Assembly: GCA_965215445.1 (NCBI GenBank)
Contig: CBDCDT010000002.1
Coordinates: 2,356,001-2,420,000 of the forward strand
DNA from: CBDBLK01 sp965215445
Lineage (GTDB): Bacteria > Bdellovibrionota > Bacteriovoracia > Bacteriovoracales > Bacteriovoracaceae
Direction of reading: 5' to 3'
Length of the DNA: 64,000 nt
Position 1 is the first letter of the stretch. Every line of letters starts with the position of its first letter. The position numbers and the translations under genes are program-made. This document shows positions 1-8,497 of this stretch, one piece after another. The notes beneath the pieces are model-generated. The model was given only the letters and a program-made list of their open reading frames with translations. It was not told the origin of the DNA and ran no database searches.

Positions 1-1445
1 CGGTTAAATTTATCCCGCATGGCCTCAATTAAAGCATCTCTTTCGAGCAGCGAACGCCTGGCAAAACGCGCTTTGATGAGTTCAATTTTCCCTTCGTCAC
101 CGTCTAAAATTTCCTGCGCCCGCTCCTCGCTGACTCCATTTTCCAGCAGCATCGCCTTGAGGTTTTCATTGTTCTCGTCATTGCTCAGATCACGACTAAT
201 TTTGGCACTCAAGGCATAGCGCCGGAGAGAATACTCGTCGAGCATTTTGAAATTCTGCTCTTTATCTATAAACAGGGAGGCGCACTCTTCGTCTTCGGCG
301 GCGGAAGTTTCCCTGCACTTTTTTAGGTCTTCCGCGTGCTCGTCGGCCACTTCCTGCCAAGTGGAATCTTCCACAACTCCTTCAACAATTTCTCCCGAAG
401 AGACGTTGACGACTTTGTTGACCAATCCCCCTTCAACTTCGTTTCTCTGTTTGGTGGCAACCTGCAATCCGGCAGGCCTTTCTTTTTTCAGGCGCTCCCA
501 TCCCTTGTCCACATTCTTTAGGCCGATGAGCATTTGCCTGGAGGCCTTGAGGTAGTCCACCGCCACACAGGATTGCTTGAAAGTTTGCCCTTCCGTAATC
601 TTGGTGTGGACTTTGTGTTGGCAACTTCCCTCGGCATAAGCTTCTTCACTCGCTTTATAAAGGCCTTCTTGGGCACAAATGGTTACTAAGCTGCTTAGAC
701 ACTTGGAAAAGTTAATAAACCCCGAGGGAACCTGTTCACCTTGTTCTCCTTGTTGCCCTTCTTGCCCCTGCGCAGGCCAGTTGACGGGATTGCCCAGGCT
801 TTGGATATTTTCCTTGCGAAGATTTTCGTCATCGGGGCGGTAGTCAAACCACAAACTGCCGCCCCGGCGGCACTGGCCTCCCACTTTACGGTAAACTGGC
901 AGGGCCTTGCTACTCAGACAAAAAGAAGAAGTGGTGTGCAAAATATTGCGGCCGAGTTGAGAAGAGTAGAGATCGTGCCAAATTTTGTGGTCGCGCACGA
1001 CTTGCGCCCCTTCTTTTTCATCGTCGAACAAAACTTTTTTGAGCCGCTCGGACAAATAGTCCCGCAAGCGATGGGTGATTTTATCTTCGCGGGTAACGAC
1101 ATTGACGGTATCCACTCCCTCGTATTTTGAAGAGCTATCTTCCTCTCCCGCTTTCAGCTTTTCCATCACCTCGTCTCTCACATCTTGCCCAAGGGGTGCA
1201 AGTTTCTCACTGCCATTCCACAGGCAATTGCCCATATTAAATTTTTGTGGCGAAGACGATTTTTTGCGCTCCTCCTGACAATTGCGGTATTGGCCATCAA
1301 GTCCTTGCACGGAATCCAGCAAGCGCCCCAGGCGCGGGTCGATATCTTCGCTGTAGGCGCCCGTTTTTTCTTGCGTTTCTTGTTGTGTCTCTTGCGAATT
1401 ACCGGACAAAAACAGGCACGCTGCCAGCAAAAATAACTTTCCCAT
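1..1445 (-). CDS. Secreted protein of unknown function, 3' part cut by the window edge
   Basis: An open frame of 481 codons with no stop runs from ATG at 1445 to the left edge, so the C-terminus lies outside the window. The first ~18 residues (MGKLFLLAACLFLSGNSQ) look like a signal peptide, so the product should be exported. The body is hydrophilic and acidic, with a short collagen-like G-x-Q run (GQEGQQGEQGEQ) near residue 230 and scattered cysteines; the C-terminal part is predicted helical. I do not recognise the family. No Shine-Dalgarno is seen; instead TATAAT ends six bases before the ATG, which suggests a leaderless transcript. It lies just downstream of two small membrane-protein genes on the same strand and could also be read from their transcript. 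Confidence 0.8.
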   Translation of the reverse strand, partial: MGKLFLLAACLFLSGNSQETQQETQEKTGAYSEDIDPRLGRLLDSVQGLDGQYRNCQEERKKSSSPQKFNMGNCLWNGSEKLAPLGQDVRDEVMEKLKAGEEDSSSKYEGVDTVNVVTREDKITHRLRDYLSERLKKVLFDDEKEGAQVVRDHKIWHDLYSSQLGRNILHTTSSFCLSSKALPVYRKVGGQCRRGGSLWFDYRPDDENLRKENIQSLGNPVNWPAQGQEGQQGEQGEQVPSGFINFSKCLSSLVTICAQEGLYKASEEAYAEGSCQHKVHTKITEGQTFKQSCVAVDYLKASRQMLIGLKNVDKGWERLKKERPAGLQVATKQRNEVEGGLVNKVVNVSSGEIVEGVVEDSTWQEVADEHAEDLKKCRETSAAEDEECASLFIDKEQNFKMLDEYSLRRYALSAKISRDLSNDENNENLKAMLLENGVSEERAQEILDGDEGKIELIKARFARRSLLERDALIEAMRDKFN

Positions 1446-1451
1446 GGGTCT

Positions 1452-1457
1452 ATTATA
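1452..1457 (-). promoter_or_regulatory. -10 box immediately upstream of the 1445 start
   Basis: A perfect TATAAT lies on the minus strand with a 6-nt gap to the ATG at 1445, placing the expected transcription start on the A of the ATG. The -35 region (TTCCCG, 17-nt spacer) is poor, so this is a moderate call. Confidence 0.4.
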
Positions 1458-1460
1458 GAC

Positions 1461-1997
1461 TCAAATCGCCCGCTCGGGAAAGAAAAGATGGCCTTTATCT
1501 GGAGGCATTGACAAAATTTGGGAAGACAAGCGTTTGAGTATTTCGTAGTACCATAAACAAATAGCGATTGGCAGGATATAAATAATCCAGGAACCGGAGT
1601 TCCACAAAATGGCCTTTCTGACTAGGGAATTGGCCTTTTTGAGTGCTTCAACAATATTTGTATTTTCGATTTTTTCCAAGGCCTTTGATCTTTTTTCAAC
1701 TTCTTTTTTAAACGTGTTGTCTCGGACGAGTATCTTGTTGGTTTCAAAAAGCATCACGATATTGAGTTCCGACAAAAAGTGGATGCATTGAGATATTCCA
1801 TCGTGAAAGAACAAAACACTTTCCCGTTCAAAATCCTTCAAATTTTTAGAAACCATTTGGTAGCGAACGCCGTCCCTTAAAGCAAAGAGTTCATTTCTGA
1901 GATGAAATCTCGCAGTAGGGGCAATCACGCCTTCGTACACAAAGTGCCAAACTGTGGCCAAAAGGAGAAAAATAATAGTGTGTGACAAAATTTCCAT
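1461..1997 (-). CDS. Small membrane protein with coiled-coil middle, unknown function
   Basis: 178 residues. A hydrophobic helix at residues 4-20 and a second at about 135-152 flank a long polar helical middle with heptad-like spacing (about residues 60-125), so both membrane segments probably place the coiled part on one face of the membrane. I do not recognise a family. The start codon follows directly on the stop codon of the upstream gene (TAA ATG at 1998/1997), so the two are translationally coupled and probably work together. The gene ends 15 bases before the start of the secreted protein at 1445. Confidence 0.65.
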   Translation of the reverse strand: MEILSHTIIFLLLATVWHFVYEGVIAPTARFHLRNELFALRDGVRYQMVSKNLKDFERESVLFFHDGISQCIHFLSELNIVMLFETNKILVRDNTFKKEVEKRSKALEKIENTNIVEALKKANSLVRKAILWNSGSWIIYILPIAICLWYYEILKRLSSQILSMPPDKGHLFFPERAI

Positions 1998-2348
1998 TTA
2001 ATCGCTCGATTTTAATTCTATTCCACTTAACTCACTTTGCAAGCGAGATTTTTCTTTCCCGATTCTTTCATATTCCGCCTTAAAATGCCTTCTCATTATG
2101 GCAACGTGATAAATCCAACCAGAAATGCAAATGACAAGCAAGGGGTAGACCATAAGTTCCCCGGCCTCCAGTTTTTTGACTAATGCTCTCAATAACACCA
2201 GAATTTGATCTTCGGGAACTCTCAAAAGAATGAGAAGAACGATCATTATTAGACCCAATGGCAAAAGCTGCCCTTTGTTAATTGCTATAGCAACAATATC
2301 TCTTACCGCTTCCGCCCAAGTAAGGCCGTCATTTTTTTGTTTACTCAT
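1998..2348 (-). CDS. Small membrane protein, unknown function
   Basis: 116 residues with two hydrophobic segments (about residues 29-43 and 67-83) followed by a charged helical tail (EYERIGKEKSRLQSELSG) that may form a coiled coil. Not recognised. It directly abuts the next membrane-protein gene and starts 44 bases after the end of pyrF on the same strand. A perfect TTGACA occurs at 2385-2380 on the minus strand but no convincing -10 is spaced from it, so the gene could be read from its own weak promoter or as the distal part of the pyr operon. A two-component membrane module with the downstream gene is the simplest reading. Confidence 0.6.
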   Translation of the reverse strand: MSKQKNDGLTWAEAVRDIVAIAINKGQLLPLGLIMIVLLILLRVPEDQILVLLRALVKKLEAGELMVYPLLVICISGWIYHVAIMRRHFKAEYERIGKEKSRLQSELSGIELKSSD

Positions 2349-2391
2349 TTCTATGTATTTGCCATAAATTGTCTCTCTTTGTCAAATATAT

Positions 2392-3126
2392 TTACTGGGA
2401 AAGGGCCTTCAATTTTTGCAGTCGTGCAGGCAAATCCATCGCGCGGGTAAGTGATCTACCCATCACGATATAGTCGGCCCCGGCGGCAAAGGCGGCCTCG
2501 GGGGTGTAGGTGCGTTTTTGGTCAATAAGCGAATCACCGGCGAAACGAATCCCGGGGCAGACTTTGACAAGAGAGCGGCCTTTCAAATAGGAAAGCTCGG
2601 CAGCAGAGCACACCACTCCGTCGAGGCCGCAGGTTTCGGCCAAATCAAAGAGGCGTTCAAAAGCGGCGGGAATGTCTTTTTCAGAATAAGTATAGAGTTC
2701 CCGAAAATCGTTTTGATCCAGACTGGTCAGGTAGCTGACGCCTAAGAGTTTGCAGTCGGGCAATGCCTCCCGCGCTGAAGACACCGCCCTTTGAAGCATT
2801 TCCCGGCCGCCGCTCAGGTGTAAAGTCAAAAATTGCACGGGCAGGCCCTCCAACGCGCGGATGGCGCGGGAGACGGTGTTGGGGATGTCGTGAAATTTTA
2901 AGTCCAAAAAAATCTTTGTGCCGTATTCTGTGGACAATTGGTGCACAAACCCCCGCCCGCCGGCGCAAAAGAGTTCCAGGCCGACTTTGGCCCAGGGAAT
3001 GGAACTTCCCGCTTTTTTTAAAAACTCCAGGGCATCTTCGGGGCGTCCATAGTCGAGAGCGACGATGGTGCGGTCGAGTGTTATAGCAACCCCCCTTGCA
3101 GTTGGTGAATTTCTTGCAGGGAACAA
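2392..3126 (-). CDS. pyrF: Orotidine 5'-phosphate decarboxylase
   Basis: Converts OMP to UMP, the last step of de novo pyrimidine synthesis, in the cytoplasm. Family signatures are clear: TIVALDYGRPEDAL near the N-terminus, the catalytic DLKFHDIPNTV motif around residue 75, and the phosphate-binding DYIVMGRSLTRA near the C-terminus. The length (244 residues) is normal. The only in-frame start with room for the first strand is TTG at 3126, inside the end of carAB (46-bp overlap); conserved sequence begins about residue 16, so a few N-terminal residues may not be real. A purine-rich AGGGGGG lies just before the conserved part. It is the last recognisable gene of the pyrB-carAB-pyrF operon. Confidence 0.95.
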   Translation of the reverse strand: MFPARNSPTARGVAITLDRTIVALDYGRPEDALEFLKKAGSSIPWAKVGLELFCAGGRGFVHQLSTEYGTKIFLDLKFHDIPNTVSRAIRALEGLPVQFLTLHLSGGREMLQRAVSSAREALPDCKLLGVSYLTSLDQNDFRELYTYSEKDIPAAFERLFDLAETCGLDGVVCSAAELSYLKGRSLVKVCPGIRFAGDSLIDQKRTYTPEAAFAAGADYIVMGRSLTRAMDLPARLQKLKALSQ

Positions 3127-6100
3127 GGTGAAAGAGCGGAGCTTTCCGTATCCGTGGTTTTCAGCATCGCCTCGATCACGGCGCAGATATTTTCCCTGCG
3201 GGTAAAACAGGGAATGCCCAATTGGATGGCGCGGTTGCGGATAAATTCGCCGTCGGATTTGGAGGTTCCCGTATTTTGGGGAGTATTAAACACCGCCCGC
3301 AAATTCTTTTCGTGCAAGGCCTCCAAAATGGAGCGGTGAGAGTCCTGCCCCACCTTGTCCACCTGCTGGCAATCCAGACCCTGCTGCCTGATATAGCGGC
3401 AGGTTCCCGGCGTGGCCATAAATTGGTAACCGAGTCTGGTCAAGGCCGCTAAATAGGGAAGCAGCAGGGGCTTGTGTTTATCCGCCAGGGAAAAGAGAAT
3501 CCTCCCCACTTTGTTGAGGTGTGGGTAATTGCCCAGATAACTTTTCATCACCGCCCTTTCCCGGTCGCCATCGAGTCCCATCGTTTCCCCCGTCGAGCGC
3601 ATCTTGGGGCCTAGAATAATATTGTCTTGTAAAAAGCGGTCGAAGGGAAAGGTCGATTGTTTGACCGCATAGAAAGGCGGCATCTCTCCGGCACCGTGAC
3701 TCCAGTTGGGGATTTCTCCCCCCAGCATGGCCTTGGTGGCGAGTTGGGGCAGGGAAATATTGTAGGCCTTGGAGAGAAAGGGAAGTGTGCGCGAACCGCG
3801 CGGGTTGGCCTCGATACAATAGACCAAATCGTCCTTGACGGCGTATTGAAAATTGATTGGGCCAACCACTCCCAAGAGTTCGGAAAGTTCTCTTGAAATG
3901 CACTTGATTTTTTGCAAATTTTGCTTTGAAAGCTTTGATGGAGGGGCGACCATTCCGCTGTCTCCCGAGTGAACCCCGGCGTGTTCGATGTGTTCGCAGA
4001 TACAAAAGATGGTGTGCCCAAAGCGGTCGCGCACCAAATCCACGTCGTATTCCAAAGCACCTTCCAGGTAGCGCTCCACTCGAAAAATGGTGGTGGATTT
4101 TTGCAACTGGTGTTTGAGTGCGGTGGGAAGGGATTCAATGTCGCTGTGGCGGTAAAAAATATACATGCTCTCTCCGCCGATCACATAGCTGGGGCGGATA
4201 ATCACCGGCATACCCATGTCCAGCATGGCATTGAGCAAATGCTTGTGCCCCTGCACTTCTTTGGAAGGAGTTTGGGCCAAGTCTACTTTTTGAGTCATCT
4301 CACCAAACAGTTTTCGGTCTTCGGTGAGGTTGATCGTCTCCATGGAAGAGCCCAAAAAGCGGAATTGAAAAAAATCGCTGCGGAAACTCTGCTCGATATA
4401 TTTGCGGATGCCGATGCCGGTTTGGCCGGAAAAACTGGTGATGACTCCCTTGGGGCCTTCGTTTATGAGCACATCAAAGACGTCCTCCGAATACAGTGCT
4501 GAGAGATACAGGCGGTCGGAACTGTCGTAGTCGGTGGATACTGTCTCGGGATTGGAGTTAATCATAATCGCCGGCGTCTGCTGGTCTTTTAAAAACCCGC
4601 AGGCCTTCACACAGGAGTAGTCAAATTCGATGCCCTGTCCGATGCGGTTTGGCCCTGAACCCAGAATAACCACCGAGTTTTCTTTTGAAAGCGGCCGTGC
4701 CTCGTTTTGCTTTGCCGTGTAGGTGCTATAAAAGTAGGGAGTGCGCGCCTCAAATTCCCCGGCACAGGTATCCACCGCCTTGTAGGCCGGAAAAAGCCGG
4801 TGATCGGCGCGGAATTGAAAGATTTCCGACTGCCCCTTATTGCTCAGGTAGGCCAGGTATTTGTCGGAAAGGCCCGCGCTCTTGAACTCCAGGAAAGTTT
4901 CGCGCTGAAAGAGAGTATCGGGGTCGTTTCTCACTTCTTCTTCAAGCAGGCGCACTTTTTCCATTTGCTCGACAAACCAGGGAGTGATTTTTGAAAGCTC
5001 GCAAATTTCCTCCAGAGATATTCCCCGGCGCAAGGCCTCCAGAGCGGTCAAGAGTCCCAACTGTCTGGGCGCTGCAAGCCGTTCCTTGAGATAATCCGCA
5101 CTCATATCCACCGGAGCGGTTTTTAATTGTGCCAGTTCGGGAATCTCCAACCCTATCTCCAGCGCCCTCAGCGCCTTGAAAAAGGCCTCGTTAAAACTCC
5201 CACCCAGTGCCAGAACTTCCCCTACAGAACGCATGGAAGGCCCCAAAATTTGCGATGAGGTGGGGAATTTTCCAAAGGGGAAAATGGGGATTTTGACCGC
5301 CACATAGTCCAGTGTCGGCTCAAAGGCCACCTTGGAGGCGCGGGTGATGTCGTTTTCAATGTCTTCCAAACGGTACCCCATCGCCAGGAGCGCCGAAATT
5401 TTGGCGATGGGGTAGCCCGTCGCCTTGGAGGCCAGCGCTGAAGAGCGGGAAACCCGCGGATTCATTTCGATGACCACAATCTCGTCTTCGTCGCAGGGGT
5501 TGACTGCAAATTGCACGTTGGCACCACCGGCGACCACCCCCATGTGCTTGGCCACGTTGAGGGCGATGGTGCGCATGGTTTGATAGCAGCGGTCGCTGAT
5601 GGTTTGCGCCGGGGCCACTGTAATGGAATCTCCGGTGTGGATACCGCAAGCATCGACGTTTTCAATGGAACAAATGACCACCCCATCGCCCTTGCCATCG
5701 ACCATCACTTCCAACTCAATTTCCTTGTAACCGAGCAGTGAGCGCTCCAAGGCGATGGGAAATTGCAAATCACCTTCCAGAACTTCGCGCCACTCCTGCT
5801 TTGAGTAAACCAACAAGGCCCCCTTGCCCCCCAGGGCAAAGTCGCGCCGGATGATGAGAGGAAAATCCACACAAGACTCGATCAGTTTTTGCGCCTCTTC
5901 TTTGGTTTTGGCCTCAAAACGGCGGCAGGTTTTATAACCCAACAATTCCAACTCGCTGGCAAAACGGCGGCGGTCTTCGGTTTTTCTGATAGTTTCGGCA
6001 CCCGCACCGAGTAGGGCAATGCCGTTTTCGCAAAACCATCCCTCCTCTTCTAGCTCGACACAAAGATTGAGGGCGGTCTGTCCTCCCATGGTGGAAAGCA

Positions 6101-7496
6101 CGGCATCGACTTTTTCTTTGAGGATAATTTTTTTGACATTTTCAGTGGTAATCGGTTCGATATAAGTCCGAAAGGAAAGCTCCGGGTCGGTCATAATGGT
6201 GGCGGGGTTGGAGTTGAGCAAAACCACTTCCACCCCGATTTCGCGCAAAACTTTGCAGGCCTGGGTTCCCGAATAGTCAAACTCCGAGGCCTGGCCGATG
6301 CGAATGGGGCCAGAGCCAATCAACAAAACGCGCTTGTAAGGGATTTCCCTGGGGGCGAGCTTTTGCCCTCGAGGGGGAGCGCTAAACAATTGGGATTCCA
6401 CTACTGGCGCTCTTTTTTCGCCCTCCAAATAATCTTTGATTTCCTCAAAAAAAGAATCCGCGTCCCTTGGCCCCGGGTGTGCCTCGGGGTGAAACTGCAC
6501 CGAGCGCACGAAGGAGTCGCTGCTGCTGATGCCCTCCACCGAGCCGTCAAAGAGGCTTTCGTGGGAAATAAAAAGAGGCCACTCGGCATTTTTAAGCAAC
6601 GCCTCTCTTTCGAGAGCGTAGCCATGGTTTTGGGAAGTAATCACCACCCTGCCACTCTCCCGATCAAAGCAGGGGTGATTGATTCCCCGCTGTCCGAAAG
6701 GCAGGCGCACGATTTCCCCTCCCAGCGCCTGGCCCAAAAGTTGATGGCCCAGGCAAATCCCGCGCACCGGAATTTCCAGTTTGAGCATTTGCGCCACCTG
6801 CTCCCTTTGAAAGGGCATCTCCCGAGGGTCACCTGGCCCATTGGAGAGAAAAATCATTCGCGGGGAAAGTGCGCGCACCTGTTCGGCAGTGGCATCAAAG
6901 GGCAGACTCACCAGGGGAAACCCCAACATTTTGAGGCGCTCAACGATCGCCCTTTTGCAACCGTAATTCATCAGCGCGATGGGATGCTCTCCGGCAACTT
7001 CCACTTTGGCCTCTTTTTGACTGACTCGCGCCAAATCGTTGCAGTGAAGACTCGCCCGCGCAAAGGCCTCGCTCCCGGGATTTTGAGCATCCCCTGTAAT
7101 CACCGACTTGTGACTGCTCCTGCGGTGGGTGAGATAGCGCACCAACGAGCGCGTATCCAGTCCCGAAAAGAGGGGCACTCCCACCGTCCCCCAAAAGGGG
7201 TTGGGTTCAAAGTGGCGCGCGATCAAGGCAGTGGCGTGACAACGACCACTCTGCGCCACTTTTGCGTCGCTGGGGTAGTGGCCCACATGAGAGGTGGAAA
7301 AAATAATATGTTGACCTAAAAAACTGGGGTCGGTCACCGTCTCCTGATAGCCGCTCATGGCGCTGGTGAAAGCGGCCTCGCCCCAAATCCCCGTCTTTAA
7401 ACGCGAGTCATCTTCTGGAAGAGAAAGCTGGCCCGCAAAAGAAGTGCCATCTTCAAAGTGGAGCCAGGCCCTAGAGGTCTTCGATTTTGCGGTCAT
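3081..7496 (-). CDS. carAB: Fused carbamoyl-phosphate synthase, glutaminase plus synthetase (CarA-CarB)
   Basis: Makes carbamoyl phosphate from glutamine, bicarbonate and two ATP for pyrimidine and arginine synthesis. Residues 1 to about 360 are a complete CarA: an N-terminal small-subunit domain (TSAMSGYQETVTDP), then a class I glutamine amidotransferase with nucleophile Cys248 in GICLGHQ and the His336/Glu338 pair in FHPEAH. After a ~25-residue linker, residue 388 onward is a complete CarB: two ATP-grasp halves, each opening with a GSGP-x-RIGQ motif (about 394 and again near 935), an oligomerisation region, and a C-terminal MGS-like regulatory domain. In most bacteria these are separate genes; fusion is the animal arrangement. 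Single ORF, no frameshift seen. Overlaps pyrB by 26 bp and pyrF by 46 bp, so expression is tightly coupled. Confidence 0.95.
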   Translation of the reverse strand: MTAKSKTSRAWLHFEDGTSFAGQLSLPEDDSRLKTGIWGEAAFTSAMSGYQETVTDPSFLGQHIIFSTSHVGHYPSDAKVAQSGRCHATALIARHFEPNPFWGTVGVPLFSGLDTRSLVRYLTHRRSSHKSVITGDAQNPGSEAFARASLHCNDLARVSQKEAKVEVAGEHPIALMNYGCKRAIVERLKMLGFPLVSLPFDATAEQVRALSPRMIFLSNGPGDPREMPFQREQVAQMLKLEIPVRGICLGHQLLGQALGGEIVRLPFGQRGINHPCFDRESGRVVITSQNHGYALEREALLKNAEWPLFISHESLFDGSVEGISSSDSFVRSVQFHPEAHPGPRDADSFFEEIKDYLEGEKRAPVVESQLFSAPPRGQKLAPREIPYKRVLLIGSGPIRIGQASEFDYSGTQACKVLREIGVEVVLLNSNPATIMTDPELSFRTYIEPITTENVKKIILKEKVDAVLSTMGGQTALNLCVELEEEGWFCENGIALLGAGAETIRKTEDRRRFASELELLGYKTCRRFEAKTKEEAQKLIESCVDFPLIIRRDFALGGKGALLVYSKQEWREVLEGDLQFPIALERSLLGYKEIELEVMVDGKGDGVVICSIENVDACGIHTGDSITVAPAQTISDRCYQTMRTIALNVAKHMGVVAGGANVQFAVNPCDEDEIVVIEMNPRVSRSSALASKATGYPIAKISALLAMGYRLEDIENDITRASKVAFEPTLDYVAVKIPIFPFGKFPTSSQILGPSMRSVGEVLALGGSFNEAFFKALRALEIGLEIPELAQLKTAPVDMSADYLKERLAAPRQLGLLTALEALRRGISLEEICELSKITPWFVEQMEKVRLLEEEVRNDPDTLFQRETFLEFKSAGLSDKYLAYLSNKGQSEIFQFRADHRLFPAYKAVDTCAGEFEARTPYFYSTYTAKQNEARPLSKENSVVILGSGPNRIGQGIEFDYSCVKACGFLKDQQTPAIMINSNPETVSTDYDSSDRLYLSALYSEDVFDVLINEGPKGVITSFSGQTGIGIRKYIEQSFRSDFFQFRFLGSSMETINLTEDRKLFGEMTQKVDLAQTPSKEVQGHKHLLNAMLDMGMPVIIRPSYVIGGESMYIFYRHSDIESLPTALKHQLQKSTTIFRVERYLEGALEYDVDLVRDRFGHTIFCICEHIEHAGVHSGDSGMVAPPSKLSKQNLQKIKCISRELSELLGVVGPINFQYAVKDDLVYCIEANPRGSRTLPFLSKAYNISLPQLATKAMLGGEIPNWSHGAGEMPPFYAVKQSTFPFDRFLQDNIILGPKMRSTGETMGLDGDRERAVMKSYLGNYPHLNKVGRILFSLADKHKPLLLPYLAALTRLGYQFMATPGTCRYIRQQGLDCQQVDKVGQDSHRSILEALHEKNLRAVFNTPQNTGTSKSDGEFIRNRAIQLGIPCFTRRENICAVIEAMLKTTDTESSALSPCSLQEIHQLQGGLL

Positions 7497-8457
7497 AAAA
7501 CTGAACCCCCACCTCGTTGTCGTTGTTTTGTAAAACCGCCTGCATGACCGCCATCCGCATATAAATCGAATTGCGCACTTGAAGATGCCCGAAATAAGCG
7601 GGTGAATTCATCGTCTCGCGGGCAATTTCCACTCCCACGTTGGCCGGGCCTGGATGAAAAAGGGGAATCTTTTTTCCCAACCTTTTCAAACAATTTGCGT
7701 CCACCCCGTAGTCACGGGCGTATTCCTCGGTGGAACCCGCCAGGCGCTTGCCCTTGTGGCGCTCCCTTTGAATACGCAGCAGATAGGCCAGGTCACAATT
7801 TGCCAGCGCCTCGTCGCGACTGCCAACAATCTCGACAGAGGAAGACAGTGATGAGATTTTTTCGGGCAAAAATTCCGGCGGCCCACACAAGAGAATTTTA
7901 ACCCCGTACCAGGGCAGTAAATCCAAAAGGCTGTTGGCCACCCGGGAGTGAACTACATCGCCGATGATGGCCACGGTTTTACCTTCCACTTCCAGGCCAA
8001 TTTCCAACATGGTAAACAAATCCAAAAGCGCCTGGGTGGGGTGCTGGTGCATACCATCTCCCCCGTTAACAATGCGCAGGGGAGGGCGGGCCTTGAGCTC
8101 GAGTTGCGTCAGTTGATGAGAGACGCCGGTGCGGATAATGCACAAATCGACTCCCTGAGTGCCCAGCGTGGCCAGGGTTTCATCCAATTCTTCCCCTTTG
8201 TTCAGCCCCGAAAAGTGGGCCTGAAAGTCGATGTACTGCCCTCCCATCTTTTTAATGGCGATAGCGAAGCTGTACTTGGTGCGGGTGCTGTCTTCCAAAA
8301 AGAGGGTGGTCACCACCGGAGTGCGGATAAAGGGAATGGGCAGGCCCTGCCAGTCGTCGGAATAGCTTTTAAATTTTTTGGCCAAGGCCAAAAGCCCGTC
8401 GACCTGCTCTTTGGTGAGGTCGCGAATGGATTCCAAAACCGAGGGGAAATGGCGCAT
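7471..8457 (-). CDS. pyrB: Aspartate carbamoyltransferase, catalytic chain
   Basis: Condenses carbamoyl phosphate with aspartate, the committed pyrimidine step. The carbamoyl-phosphate site FLEDSTRTKYSF and the DGMHQHPTQALLDLF motif are intact, as is HPGPANVG near the C-terminus. 328 residues with ATG at 8457; an open frame continues upstream but homology to the family begins at MRHFPSVLES. No pyrI-type regulatory subunit gene is present nearby. No Shine-Dalgarno precedes the ATG, and a strong promoter ends 8 bases upstream, so the mRNA is probably leaderless or nearly so. First gene of the operon and direct donor/consumer partner of carAB, whose start it overlaps. Confidence 0.95.
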   Translation of the reverse strand: MRHFPSVLESIRDLTKEQVDGLLALAKKFKSYSDDWQGLPIPFIRTPVVTTLFLEDSTRTKYSFAIAIKKMGGQYIDFQAHFSGLNKGEELDETLATLGTQGVDLCIIRTGVSHQLTQLELKARPPLRIVNGGDGMHQHPTQALLDLFTMLEIGLEVEGKTVAIIGDVVHSRVANSLLDLLPWYGVKILLCGPPEFLPEKISSLSSSVEIVGSRDEALANCDLAYLLRIQRERHKGKRLAGSTEEYARDYGVDANCLKRLGKKIPLFHPGPANVGVEIARETMNSPAYFGHLQVRNSIYMRMAVMQAVLQNNDNEVGVQFYDRKIEDL

Positions 8458-8465
8458 TGTCGGCC

Positions 8466-8495
8466 AATATAGTGGACACACGGCAGGTTCGTCAA
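8466..8495 (-). promoter_or_regulatory. Promoter of the pyr operon
   Basis: Minus strand TTGACG (8495-8490), an 18-nt spacer, then TATATT (8471-8466). The -10 ends 8 nt before the pyrB ATG. On the plus strand the same AT block reads TATAGT and may serve the divergent gene at 8498. No attenuator or PyrR-type leader fits in the remaining space, so classical leader-RNA control of pyrimidine synthesis is unlikely here. Confidence 0.65.
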
Positions 8496-8497
8496 CT

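Noticed and set aside
6363..7319. Plus-strand ORF of 318 residues
   Set aside because: It lies antisense to the CarA part of carAB; composition is low-quality (no recognisable domain) and the minus frame is a conserved enzyme.
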